NCBI GenBank assembly: GCA_005765155.1
Contig: VCCP01000003.1
Location: 6,324,001-6,388,000 of the forward strand
Source of the DNA: Zelopaecilomyces penicillatus
Lineage: Eukaryota; Ascomycota; Sordariomycetes; Hypocreales; Pseudodiploosporaceae
Direction: 5' to 3'
Length of the DNA: 64,000 nucleotides
In this document: piece by piece, positions 26,664 to 36,700 of the stretch
How positions within the stretch are numbered: position 1 is the stretch's first letter
Layout of the letters: every line of letters begins with the position of its first letter
The notes under the pieces: model-generated
Told to the model about the DNA's origin: nothing
Databases searched by the model: none
The model's input: only the letters and a program-made list of their open reading frames with translations
Translations under genes and position numbers: made by a program

Positions 26664-27848
26664 ATGCCCTCTCAGGCCCCCCCTCCGACGACACAGCTCC
26701 GGCTCGCATCAGCCAAAGGCCCCATCACACGAACCATCCTGCGCACGCCGCTCCGCGATGCCCTGCCGTCCGAGATCCCCATCATCGACATATCCGGCAT
26801 CTTCAGCGCCTCCGAGGTGGACCGAAAATCTGTCGCGCGGGAGATTCACGATGCAGCAAGCAACATGGGCTTTTTTTACATCAAGAACCACGGCGTGCCG
26901 GCTCCCGTGACGGGCGCGGCGCACGCTGCGTGTCTCGACTTTTTCCGGCAGGATCTGGCAATAAAGACGGAGGCGGCTTGGCAAATAGGTCCGCCGGCGG
27001 TGCAGAGCGGGTATCGGGGGCCGGATACGCAGAGGATCAATCCCGATGAAGGCGTGGATGTGCGGGAGACGTTTTCGTATGAGTATGACCCGAGGTATGC
27101 TCTGTTGGCGGGAGAAGATTTGGAGGATCTGCCGCAGAGGGTGAGAGACCGACTGCGGGAGGGAGATTTCCCGTGGGATGCTACGACGAACTTGCCGCAG
27201 TTCAAGGAGGCTATTGTTGCGTACCTCCGGGCTATGACGACGCTTGCACGGGCGTTGACACGTTCGTTTGCTCTATCGTTGGGCTTGGAGGAGGACTATT
27301 TCGACGCGAAGACACGATACCCCGATGCATCCTTTGGTCTCAACTACTACCCGCCCATTCCCAAACCAGAACCTACACTTGACAACACCAACGATGACGA
27401 CCCCCTGTCCGAATCGCGTGTGTCCATCGGCTCGCACACGGACTTCCAGTTCTTCACGACGCTCTGGCAGGACAGCGTCGGCGGTTTGCAGGCGCTGAAC
27501 CCCGAGGGCCAGTGGATCAACGTGCCACCAGTGGAGGGTACCTATGTGGTGAATGTGGCGGATCTGATGCAGCGGATTTCGAATGATAAGTATGTGAGCC
27601 CCGTGCACAGGGCGAGGAATGGGAGTGAGCGGGAGAGGGTGAGCATGGCCTTCTTTTGGGGGTATGAGGTGGGTGAGAAGTATGGAGTGGTGGTGGGCGA
27701 GAAAGGGGAAAGTAAGTATGAGGAGGTTGAAGGGACGGAGTGGTTGGCGAAGAGGATTAAGGATATGATGACGCTGGACGAGGAGAAGAGAAAGGAGGAT
27801 GAGGAGAAGGAGAGAAGACTTGGTAGCAATGGTGTTGTGGTGATGTGA
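26664..27848 (+). CDS. 2-oxoglutarate/Fe(II)-dependent oxygenase (isopenicillin N synthase-like)
   Basis: A single exon of 394 residues. The N-terminal DIOX_N-type region begins at IPIIDISGIF with the typical GFFYIKNHGVP turn. The catalytic core has the iron-binding triad His258-x-Asp260 (GSHTDFQFFT) and distal His315 (SPVHRAR), and the 2-oxoglutarate-binding Arg325-x-Ser327 (RVSMAFFWG). Length and layout fit the fungal isopenicillin N synthase-like/flavanone-hydroxylase-like superfamily, which uses oxygen and 2-oxoglutarate to hydroxylate or cyclise small molecules. The substrate cannot be predicted; no biosynthetic backbone gene is nearby. The C-terminus ends in a Lys/Glu-rich tail. The reading is intact with no sign of decay. 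Confidence 0.9.
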   Translation: MPSQAPPPTTQLRLASAKGPITRTILRTPLRDALPSEIPIIDISGIFSASEVDRKSVAREIHDAASNMGFFYIKNHGVPAPVTGAAHAACLDFFRQDLAIKTEAAWQIGPPAVQSGYRGPDTQRINPDEGVDVRETFSYEYDPRYALLAGEDLEDLPQRVRDRLREGDFPWDATTNLPQFKEAIVAYLRAMTTLARALTRSFALSLGLEEDYFDAKTRYPDASFGLNYYPPIPKPEPTLDNTNDDDPLSESRVSIGSHTDFQFFTTLWQDSVGGLQALNPEGQWINVPPVEGTYVVNVADLMQRISNDKYVSPVHRARNGSERERVSMAFFWGYEVGEKYGVVVGEKGESKYEEVEGTEWLAKRIKDMMTLDEEKRKEDEEKERRLGSNGVVVM

Positions 27849-28559
27849 GTGCTGCTATAGGGGACGAGTACATGAATGAATTGAGTACATAAAGAATGAG
27901 GTTCAAGTTGTTACAACCAGCAGAACTTTATTAAGAGAAGATTGCTGGTTCAACCGGGGACTATATTTTAGCCCTTTGAGCTTGTTGATGGGATGATTTA
28001 TACTGTTTTGGATACTAGGAGCTGCAATACACGTATGCTTTGACCTCTGGCTTGATTATGAGGCTACGCAGTGGAGAGATATCCAAGGTTGTCTCAGTAT
28101 TAGGGAGTCCTGGCTTTGTCTTTCGTCACAACTCTCGTGAACCTTGCAATTTCATACATGAACCAACCAACTTCCATGAAGTCGCTTGCCTGAGAATAGA
28201 GGCGGGGGACGCTACCTCCGACTATAAATTCCAATTCTACCTTGTCGGCATCCTGGCAGACCTGGTTGGCCTCGTCAAAAACCAACTTCCCATTGTGGCA
28301 AGTCTCTGGTTTATTGTACTGAGTGGACAGGTTATCAGCGGAGAGCGATGAGATGGCAGCACAAAGGGAGTCGTTGCCATATAGCACCAAAGAGCGACGG
28401 ACCATGGTATCAGCGTCTCCCCTCAAGCCCGGAACCCTCCTCAAGAATAAGACTTCAGGTGACGGTCCAGCTTATCAGCAGTTAGCAGGGATGTCATCGA
28501 TGCGTGGCAGCGGGTTCTCGGTCTTCAGCAGCTTCATGCCTGCAGATGAGGATCGCCGT
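27849..28559. other. Intergenic region, possible decayed coding DNA
   Basis: A minus-strand open frame (28444-28100, 114 codons) contains several cysteines and no introns, but has no signal peptide and no family I recognise. It overlaps the likely upstream part of the decayed gene that follows on the plus strand. I do not call it a gene. Confidence 0.3.
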
Positions 28560-28974
28560 CACGAGGACCCGAAACTCCACCCGGTGTGGATCCACGATCG
28601 CTATCTTTATCAAGCTGCTCCCGCGGTATATCATGTCTGGGCATTCTGGAGGAACTATCTCTGCACAGAGGTCGGCGGAGGACTTGGACGCATTCGACGA
28701 GCGGCGCTGGGCTACCTGCAGACTGAGACGTCCTTCTGTGTTATGCCTACAGAGAGATCCGCCTGACGCGGCTTAACTTGTACCCTCCACTCTTCTTTTG
28801 GTAAGTCGCACTTTCAGAGAGTCGAGCACCAGTATAGCCCGGTGTTTTTTGCGTGCTTCTACGGGCTGATCCTGTTCATGATCGGAAATTTTATTGGTGG
28901 TCCTGAGCGGATTGCAGGTTGCGGTATCGGTTGTGGAGAATGGGGGCATTGGATGGATAGGGGCAGTGCTCTAG
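28560..28974 (+). pseudogene. Decayed fungal membrane-protein gene (DUF6601-like)
   Basis: Pieces of one protein can be followed across all three plus frames: IFIKLLPRYIMS, then FWRNYLC and RRAALGYLQTETSF, then YREIRLTRLNLYPPLFFW, then EHQYSPVFFACFYGLILFMI, then LLVVLSGLQVAVSVVENG ending at a stop at 28974. The order and the hydrophobic final segments match, from memory, a family of fungal proteins with two C-terminal membrane spans that I believe is Pfam DUF6601. At least three frameshifts separate the parts, so no full protein can be made. The 5' end is unclear and may extend further left. The family name is moderately sure; the decayed state is clear if the family match holds. Confidence 0.6.
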
Positions 28975-29232
28975 TCAGGGGTTCATAGTATCCGGCTTTA
29001 TATTTAGAGCTTTGTCTTGGTATATGAGTTGACAAAGGAGTGGAAATCAATAACTGATAGAGCAGAATCATAATATTGATGATTGTTTAAGTCTAAGCTA
29101 GTAGAATGACCGTATTGTTAGGTAGGTCAGGCCTGTTTGGTTTTGTGCATAGCTACTCGATTGTATTAGAGAGGTCAATATAGGATTAGCACTGAGTTGG
29201 ATAGGTCTCTTACTGATCGGGTTCCTTCAGGT

Positions 29233-29514
29233 CTAGGAAGAGCTTTCTATAGGCACTGCTATGCCGCCTGGATAGATCCTGGGATCATCTGCTTCCACTA
29301 AATGACATCCGTCCATAGCAGCGCACAAGTTGTTCTCATCGCACATGATATCCTCGAAGTCATTGAGGTTGTAGCACTCATCAGAAACTCCAACAATATC
29401 AACACAAGTTTTTGGTGCAGCTGGACATACAGGTTCTTCGACTGGGTCACCGGGCTTGGCGTTAGCGAGCCCAATACTGACAGCGATCATCGAGAAGAAA
29501 AATGTAGCCTTCAT
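29233..29514 (-). CDS. Small secreted cysteine-rich protein (effector-like)
   Basis: A single exon of 93 residues. It has a good signal peptide (MKATFFFSMIAVSIGLANA, likely cut after ANA), followed by an acidic, proline-containing mature part with six cysteines in about 45 residues (contexts VCPA, TCVD, ECYN, MCDE, LCAA, GCHL), enough for three disulfides. No membrane anchor follows. I recognise no family. Size, secretion, even cysteine number and position in an AT-rich region beside a decayed gene are typical of fungal secreted effectors or antimicrobial-type peptides, but function is unknown. A TATAAATT element lies about 200 bases upstream on the coding strand. The start is the only ATG that gives the signal peptide. 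Confidence 0.7.
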   Translation of the reverse strand: MKATFFFSMIAVSIGLANAKPGDPVEEPVCPAAPKTCVDIVGVSDECYNLNDFEDIMCDENNLCAAMDGCHLVEADDPRIYPGGIAVPIESSS

Positions 29515-30250
29515 TATAGCGGGAGAATGACAGGAAATCTGGAAGCAGGAACTTGCTGCAGTGTCGGTTTGCAGTCTTGCTGATTTGTTAAAAAGAGGAT
29601 TTAGAAGTTGAAGTTGATCGTCAAAGTAATGCTGACAGGTTAAAGAGAAGAGATGTGATAGGTAATATCATAGGGGGAATAATCAACAGCAGGCTTGATC
29701 AACATCTTCAATTTATAGAGTAACTAATGTTTTTAATATAGGGTCTTTTTAGTATAGGGGAAAGATCATTATATTGGTGAGCGGACGCTAATTTCGGTAT
29801 GGATATTACTATGCTCTTTAGTTTACTTACATACACATGGATCCATAGGTAGTGTAGCAATAAGATAGGATAGGATATACTTACTAACTAACACCGGTAT
29901 AGATCACCGCTAATTGCGTCTAATGCTGTATACTAAAAGGCGTCTTCACTTCAAAAAAAAAAAAAAAAAAGAAGAAAAAAAAAAAACACCGCCGTTGACT
30001 ATGAGACTCTGACCGCCTTTATCATTTGTTTACACCTACAGCGCATATTAGAACTTATTCACTAGACGGGAGAGATAAGACATCATTCTTGAAAAGTGGA
30101 TGCTGATAATCTCATGGAATTGCCAAGCCGCTTAAGCCTGTGAGTTTCTCAGCTGTCATTGATGAGCAGTGCTAAATGACAACTCAACTTTTGCTATTTG
30201 ACAACTCGCAGGTCTGTGTAACAAGCTAGTTTAGTAGAATTCCCACATAG
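29515..30250. other. AT-rich intergenic island
   Basis: AT-rich DNA upstream of the small secreted protein. It contains a TATAAATT box (complement of 29710-29717) and a poly-A tract interrupted by GAAG at about 29954-29987. No coding potential is seen. Confidence 0.5.
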
Positions 30251-30563
30251 CCATCCCGTAGCACGGAATTTTGGTGCAAGCACATAGTGATGAATGATAT
30301 AGTATAATAGCCTTGCTAATGCAAAGAGGCAATATAACCTTATAACAGCCCGCCTAGCAGCCCGGCCAGCGGCCTATATAACAGCCTTGCGATAGCCTTA
30401 CAGAGGCTCTCTCCAAGCAGCTGTATAGAGAGGATTTGTATTGCATTATTTATTATTTTAAGTTTTGCTTTTGCTTTTGCTACTTGTAATGTCGCTGGCC
30501 TGTGCGTTCAGACATCCCCCACACCACCATCCCATAGCACCAAATTCTGGTACCAGGATGTAG
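30251..30563. repeat. Diverged direct repeat, possible LTR relic
   Basis: The segment at about 30251-30287 (starting CCATCCCGTAGCACGGAATT) is repeated in the same direction at about 30527-30563 (starting CCATCCCATAGCACCAAATT), with differences scattered through it. The second copy contains TGGTACCAGG, which resembles a retrotransposon primer-binding site. This may be the edge of a decayed LTR element; no coding remains are visible. Confidence 0.35.
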
Positions 30564-30706
30564 GAAGAAACAATAAGATACAAAGTCTCTTTAATCATAA
30601 GGGCAGCTTATTAAAAAGATGGATTATACAGGCTGTTGTGAGGTTATCGCGAGGCCGCTGAGCAGACTGTTGGGCGGGTTGCTGTCAGGTTATTGGAATG
30701 CTTGCC
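30309..30706. repeat. Inverted pair of GC-rich short repeats
   Basis: The segment at about 30325-30400 (rich in AACAGCCCGCC and CAGCGGCC) reappears as its reverse complement at about 30622-30705 (GGCCGCTGAGCAG, TTGGGCGGGTTGCTGTC). The copies are diverged and the short AACAGCC motif is reiterated within each. They stand out as GC-rich patches in AT-rich DNA. Confidence 0.45.
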
Positions 30707-33700
30707 AGTTGCGTCATAGGGATCTATGTTGCCACTCATATTGTACGGAAAGAACTGGCAAACAACAATTGATAATTGTATCATTGTCTCATGGCAATGA
30801 ATGATTCATTTAGCTAGACCGGTAACATATCCCTGTTGATTCATCGTCAACGCCTTTAACGATTGCGCTACGATTTTCAGTTTCGTCATCGTGGACTGTG
30901 GCACGTCGTGGCATACTAGATTCACTAGACTTGAACATGATCCCCCCCCATGACGCATCGTTCATAATCCCAGTGATAATCCATTCCCGCCACTAGCTAG
31001 CATATATATGTCAGTGTTCGCAAACTGTGATGATGTGGAGCTATTTTGACAGTGAGCCGTGGGCCGAAAAGAGAAATGCGTTGATCACCAAACCGCAAAC
31101 AAGGCACAAAGTCGAAACCGTGGAGCAATTGGGTGGGGAGATGAGTAAGAATGACGACATTCATACTGAATTTACAGTCGATACACGGCAGCAGATCCGG
31201 CTTGGCTCCGGGTTTGGCCCCAACAAGCTTAACAGAGAAGAAAGGCCTTTGCAGCAAATACTTGCGTCATAGGTAAACCCTGCGGAGAATCCGTTCTAGA
31301 GTGGCGGCAAATCATGTCGATCGAGGCAAAACTAGGCAACATGGGATTTCCGTTTTCCATCTGCGGCTGATGCTGATGCAGGTTGATGCTGTCTCTTTCA
31401 ACCCAAGTGGTGGTGACGTCACTATACTAGAGGCGTTTGTGTAGTGTCTGGCCCATCAGCAAAGATGCCCGTGTCCACGGCCAAATCAGGTGTCGGAAAA
31501 CACTGGGCACGGGTTCGGATTTGAGACATTTATCATAGGGAGTAAGTAATTATACATTTGCAAGTAATTAAGGCAAATCTTGACACTCCAGAGGGGAAAC
31601 TTGTAAAGGCAACTGAATTACCCCGCGTGCCCATATCAAGCCTCATCACGGGGGGTCGGACTGGCTCCGGCCGAAGCTGCTCGACCAGCATATTCGGTGG
31701 CTGGGATAAATGCTGCCTTTGACAGGGGGGGCCTTTCTGTCTCTGCCTAGATCTGCTGTTTGTTTCTGTATCGTGCAGTTTAATCACGTCCTCTCAACAA
31801 GAGCGAAAAAGGGTGGGCAGTAGATCGGCGTTTGAGGGTGGCATCGATCAAAAAATGCTCTGCCTATGCATTGCCGTGATTGATGGGGGACGTTTGACTG
31901 AAGGCGGCTCTTGCAAGACACGCATCTGCGAGTTGCATGCACAAGGACACACACACACACACGCGCACACATACCCTACGCTCGAGCACAAAACAAGGCT
32001 GGCTGGGGATCGCATGACGTGCCCACGGGGCGTGTTGAATGCGTCGTCTCGTTTTGCCCATACGTTACAGTTACAGCCTTGGGGGGGAGGCGTTTTCTTC
32101 AACGAGAGCTCGTTGCGCGTACATTTGCTCAGTTTAGATAATTGTAGCATAAACACTGTGCAAAGCGGTGGCCCTGTCAAAGATCAAGGCATGTTCATAA
32201 CGGAAAGACGATGCGGAAGGTAATGAAAACGGTGGATCATGAGTTGCAATCTTTAAACAAACACACACACACACCTACACCCGATGACTTTGGCCTCTGC
32301 CGGCAGCATGGCGCACACGATCGGATAAGACAAAAATAAGGGCTGGCTCAACAGATTAGCTTGGCTGGTTTCAACAACAACAACAAGTAGGTAGGCAACT
32401 CAGGTCAAGATGGCAACCATCCCCCAACGCTACGTTTCTTCGGTGATGAGGCGTGATACCCCGCGACGATGATTATCATAGGCTCTTGAAAGCTTTCAGT
32501 TATCCGGAGAAGGGTGCAACAAACAAAGGACCGAAACAGATGCCGAAGACGCCCGAGGTCTCCCAACCTCCCAACCTCCCAACAAGTCATGAGAAAAATG
32601 AGATGGAAAAAGAGGCGCCAACCAGCGATAAGGGCTTGTGGCCAAGCCGATCCATCTTCGTGTCCCCCTCCATCAATCAATAGGCAACGAGTATCTTTCT
32701 CATGTAGTTTGTATAAGTGCGTGACTCACCGCGGGTTTTTCATCTTCAACACTAAACATTTTAAGGGCTTAATTCGACACGCTTCTGTTCATTTATTTTC
32801 CGTGGTCACTTGGACAGCCGTTGTGTCATGAACACACGGCATTTAGGCTGATATTTTCACATGTAACAGAATGCTGATAAGCAAGACTTTCAGCTGCAAA
32901 GGCCAGTGTTGTGAATACCTAGCTATGGTGGCGCAACTTCATAGCAAGCTCGGTTCGGAAGACCGAGGATGTGCTTGGATCGGCCGCGGTGCAGGGCCGT
33001 CCCCCGTTAGTAAAAGCACCACCGACAAACAAAGTGGGAAGAAGTGGTATCACAAGCAGCAACAGCCAGGTGTGCATAATATGAGGACCATGGGCCAAAG
33101 GACATCTTATTCATGGAGACGGAGTCCTTTATTGTTACCCCAGGCGGCAGTTGGCCGTTTTGGGTACTTCCTGGCCCGGCTGCCGGCGGGGCAGATTCGC
33201 GGAGCGCGTGGGGTATCTCGAAGCGGGTGTTCCGGAAACGGTCAACGGAACGCAGATATCCCCTCGTACAGTACGGAGTATAGTAAAGTAGTTGCAGTGT
33301 GACGAGTTGCAGGTCATATTTTGTCAGATTTTAATCGTTTACGGTATTCAAGCCCCCTCAAACGGTGACAGCAAGCAAGCTCTAGCTCCAACAAAATCTG
33401 CCCGAGTAACCCCCCGCTGTCAAACGAGACAAGGTGGCGCATGTCAGCGAATGAAGCAAAATATCTAATAATAAAAGAGCAATCACATCTGACAATGTTG
33501 GAAAGCTTGTCACACTCGGGCAGGCAGCAGAGCTACACCGAGGCAAAACCAACAGAAAGAAAGAAGAAGAAGAGTCCTACGAGGCAGCCTACCGAGGGGG
33601 AGAGAGCTTTGAAAGCTCCAGGCAGCCCAAAGGGAATCGTGGCGCACAGCAAAGGGCAAGAAGCTGTCCCTCTTGTCAAGCTCCGCCACATTTTGACAGA

Positions 33701-36700
33701 TCGGAAAGAAAGCTCTCACAGTGAGGCACAGTGTGCATGATGAAGGGCGTTGGCTTCCCAAGGTCATGCGCTTAAAGCCCTGCCCTCCCCTCTCACATGT
33801 CAGATCTCCCTGGGCTTTTGACTCATCGATGCCACCTGCCATAAGGGAGTATTATTACCTATTACACGGCTTACAAGGCCCCCATTGCTTTGGGATTTCG
33901 CGGGGTAATCACACTCTACACTCCCTGTCATAAAAGGGAACTACAGATTTTGAACCCTTGGATTTCTCCTTTGTGGGGGGATGGAACGGGCTAGGTAGCC
34001 GGGTTTACCTAGGGTTGTTGTGGCATTCAAACAAGGGTTATTTGGTATGGGCTCTCTGTCAGGCTCTGGTCGATGCAGCCGCGCGCGATCCAAAACGGAG
34101 CAAAGTGACAATCAGGCAGTTAAATGTAGTCTTGTCTTCCTTTGCAGACTAGGATCGTCGTTAGTGAGGGCTCTCTACCCTGGCCCTGAAAACACGTTGC
34201 TTTCAAAATATACACACATAATACGATGTTAAAACCGTTTCCTGAAAACGGGGGTTGCGTGGAGAAGGCTTGCGTACCCGTCAAAACACACACACACACA
34301 CACGCGCGCACACGCGCGCACACGCTCACTGATGTTTTAGTTTTTCTGGCGCCCAGCCTCCCTTCCATCCGGAACGCGCTATTCACGACCTAGAATGAGC
34401 TTTAAATTTGAGTAAATAGATTACAAGCATTGCGTGAAAAAATCCTTTTTACTTTGATTGCCAGCTTTGTCATTGATCTTACAGGTTGAAGGCGTCCACC
34501 AGCCAAACGGGGGGCATGAACATGAGGGCAGTCGGCAACATCCCGGTTTGTCGCCGAGGTCTCCGCGACAGCCGATGCATGTGTATGTGTGTGTGTGTGT
34601 GTGTGTGTGAGTGGTATTCAAGCTGACAGTTTGCATTGTTCTTGTGCGTGGCATTACTCGCTCGCATGCATAGATTGCTGGCGGAATGGAAGAAAAGGAA
34701 GCCAGGCCGCTTTTCTTGTGGCTGTAATTAGGGGGATTGCTTGTTATTCCTACTGCACGCCTTCTCTACAGTACAGTACGATGGAATAAACGGGCACCCA
34801 AAGATTGTATGTTTTATTTTAGCTCCTTTCGTTTCATGTGAAATCTATACCCCAATCAAACACACCCACCCCCCTCCTCTCTCGATACGGCAGACCCGCA
34901 TTCCAAGAGGGCTTTGCGTGGCGGCAAACCTTTTTGATCTAGAGGGTATTATTATCAGGACCCGTCCAGTCGCAAAGGCGGAAATACGGTTGGCCATGCC
35001 GTCTGCTCTGACAAAAGGTGAGCGCTAATATAAGACGGAGAGCCGAACCGAAAGGAACCCCTTTGGTGGAGGATGAGGGAGAGGGAGAGGGAGAGGGAAA
35101 AGATGTAGACTTAATTTGCCATTTTGACGCTTTCTCCTGTAGCCAGTCAATCAACGGAAAAAGAACTGTGTGGCCTGTGTTTTCATGTTCCCGCTTTGAC
35201 CTGTAATTTAATGATAATAGCCCGGCCATATACTACGTATACGGCCCCAGACGGCCCCGCGCGGAGGCATCACGCTTGAGCGTCAAGGATAATACTGTAC
35301 TTTACTGCAATGCGTACCTCCGAGGTCTATCCTCCATTAGGAAGCCAGTCTGGGGGGGTAGGAAGTTATTCTTGGCTTGTGTCAATAAGGCATTGGCCGT
35401 GTTTTTGACAAAAAGCCCTCTCATCCATTTATTTCTTGACGATCTCAAAGGAAGCGACAAACAAAGCAAGCGGCTCTTGGAACGAAACCGGCCACGTAGA
35501 TCCCCAGAATGTCCGGGGGAGGGTCATGGCGAGTCCTGGTGAATTAAGATGGATGGCGACAGGGGGGCCGGGCTGCTTTGACGTGTTATTTGCTCGGGAA
35601 ATCGTTTCTTTGCAATATGCTTGCTTGCTTGCATGCAGCATGGTTTCCTGGAGTATTGTCATTTTCACGACGGCGCCGCTCTGGCTCGACTAATAACACC
35701 GTTCATGACAGCCCGAAACGTGGCCATGGAATTTGTCGCTCGCACAGTAGTAATACGGCGAGCGAAGTAATACTAATGCAACTTAGTCCCCCACGAAACG
35801 TGGTATTTTACGACTCGTGAGAACGCCACACACACATATTATGGGGGTGCAGCACAGTGTTGGTCCCTGTTTCTCTTCATCCCCTTCCTCTTACACCAAA
35901 TGTCATCTGAAAACAGGATGACAGTGTCAGGATCGAGCACGAAGGAAGTAGCCTTGGCAGACGGCAAGCCGATTTGCTAGCAATATATGAAGCAACGATG
36001 TGAGCAGAAATGATAAAGCATCAGTCATGTTTGAGGTAAGTTGATGTATGCGTGCAAGTAATATGGCAGGCCATCCACACGATGCGCTTAGATGATGTTA
36101 CAGTGTGTGTTCAAAAAGTGTCAAGACTCATTCTGCATCGTTTTGGTATGTACGGAGTACAATATTATACGTTCATGTAAGCTGCTGCTGTGCGTTTTAT
36201 GAAGCACACCCTCCTTTACGGCAACCCGTCTCGGCCCCCCGAAACGGTCACACACCCACACACGTACATCTGACCAAAAAGGCACACTGTGAAGTTCAAA
36301 ACGGACCAAGAACTTACATGAAAAAAAGCTGGAGGTGACTGGCGAATATATATTAAAATAGGTGAACTAAAGAATTGGGTTGAAAAACTTGCCTGTTAGT
36401 CAGATGATCACCGCGGCGCTTGGGTACGAATATTTCTTGGCCGCTTCTTTTACCGGTCGCGATTGTCTCGCCAGACCGCTTCTTTGATGAGTTTTGATGG
36501 GATGAGGGCGGTATGGATGGAGGGATTGGATAGATGAAAAGGGGGACGGAATGTGAGGCGGTATATTAAAGCAACATATGATGATGAAGCACAATCAATG
36601 ATACCTGCAAATGTAGGTGTAAGTCGCGGGACCGAATGCTCACCGACAAGCGAAACGGAGGGCCAAGGCAAGGCTTGGCAAGTCTAGACAAGTCATCCTT

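Noticed and set aside
28100..28444. 114-codon minus-strand frame with several cysteines
   Set aside because: No signal peptide or family; abuts a decayed plus-strand gene, so probably chance or remnant sequence.
31027..31272. 81-codon plus-strand frame with ordinary protein-like composition
   Set aside because: No recognised family, no promoter or splice evidence; kept as noncoding within the gene-poor stretch.
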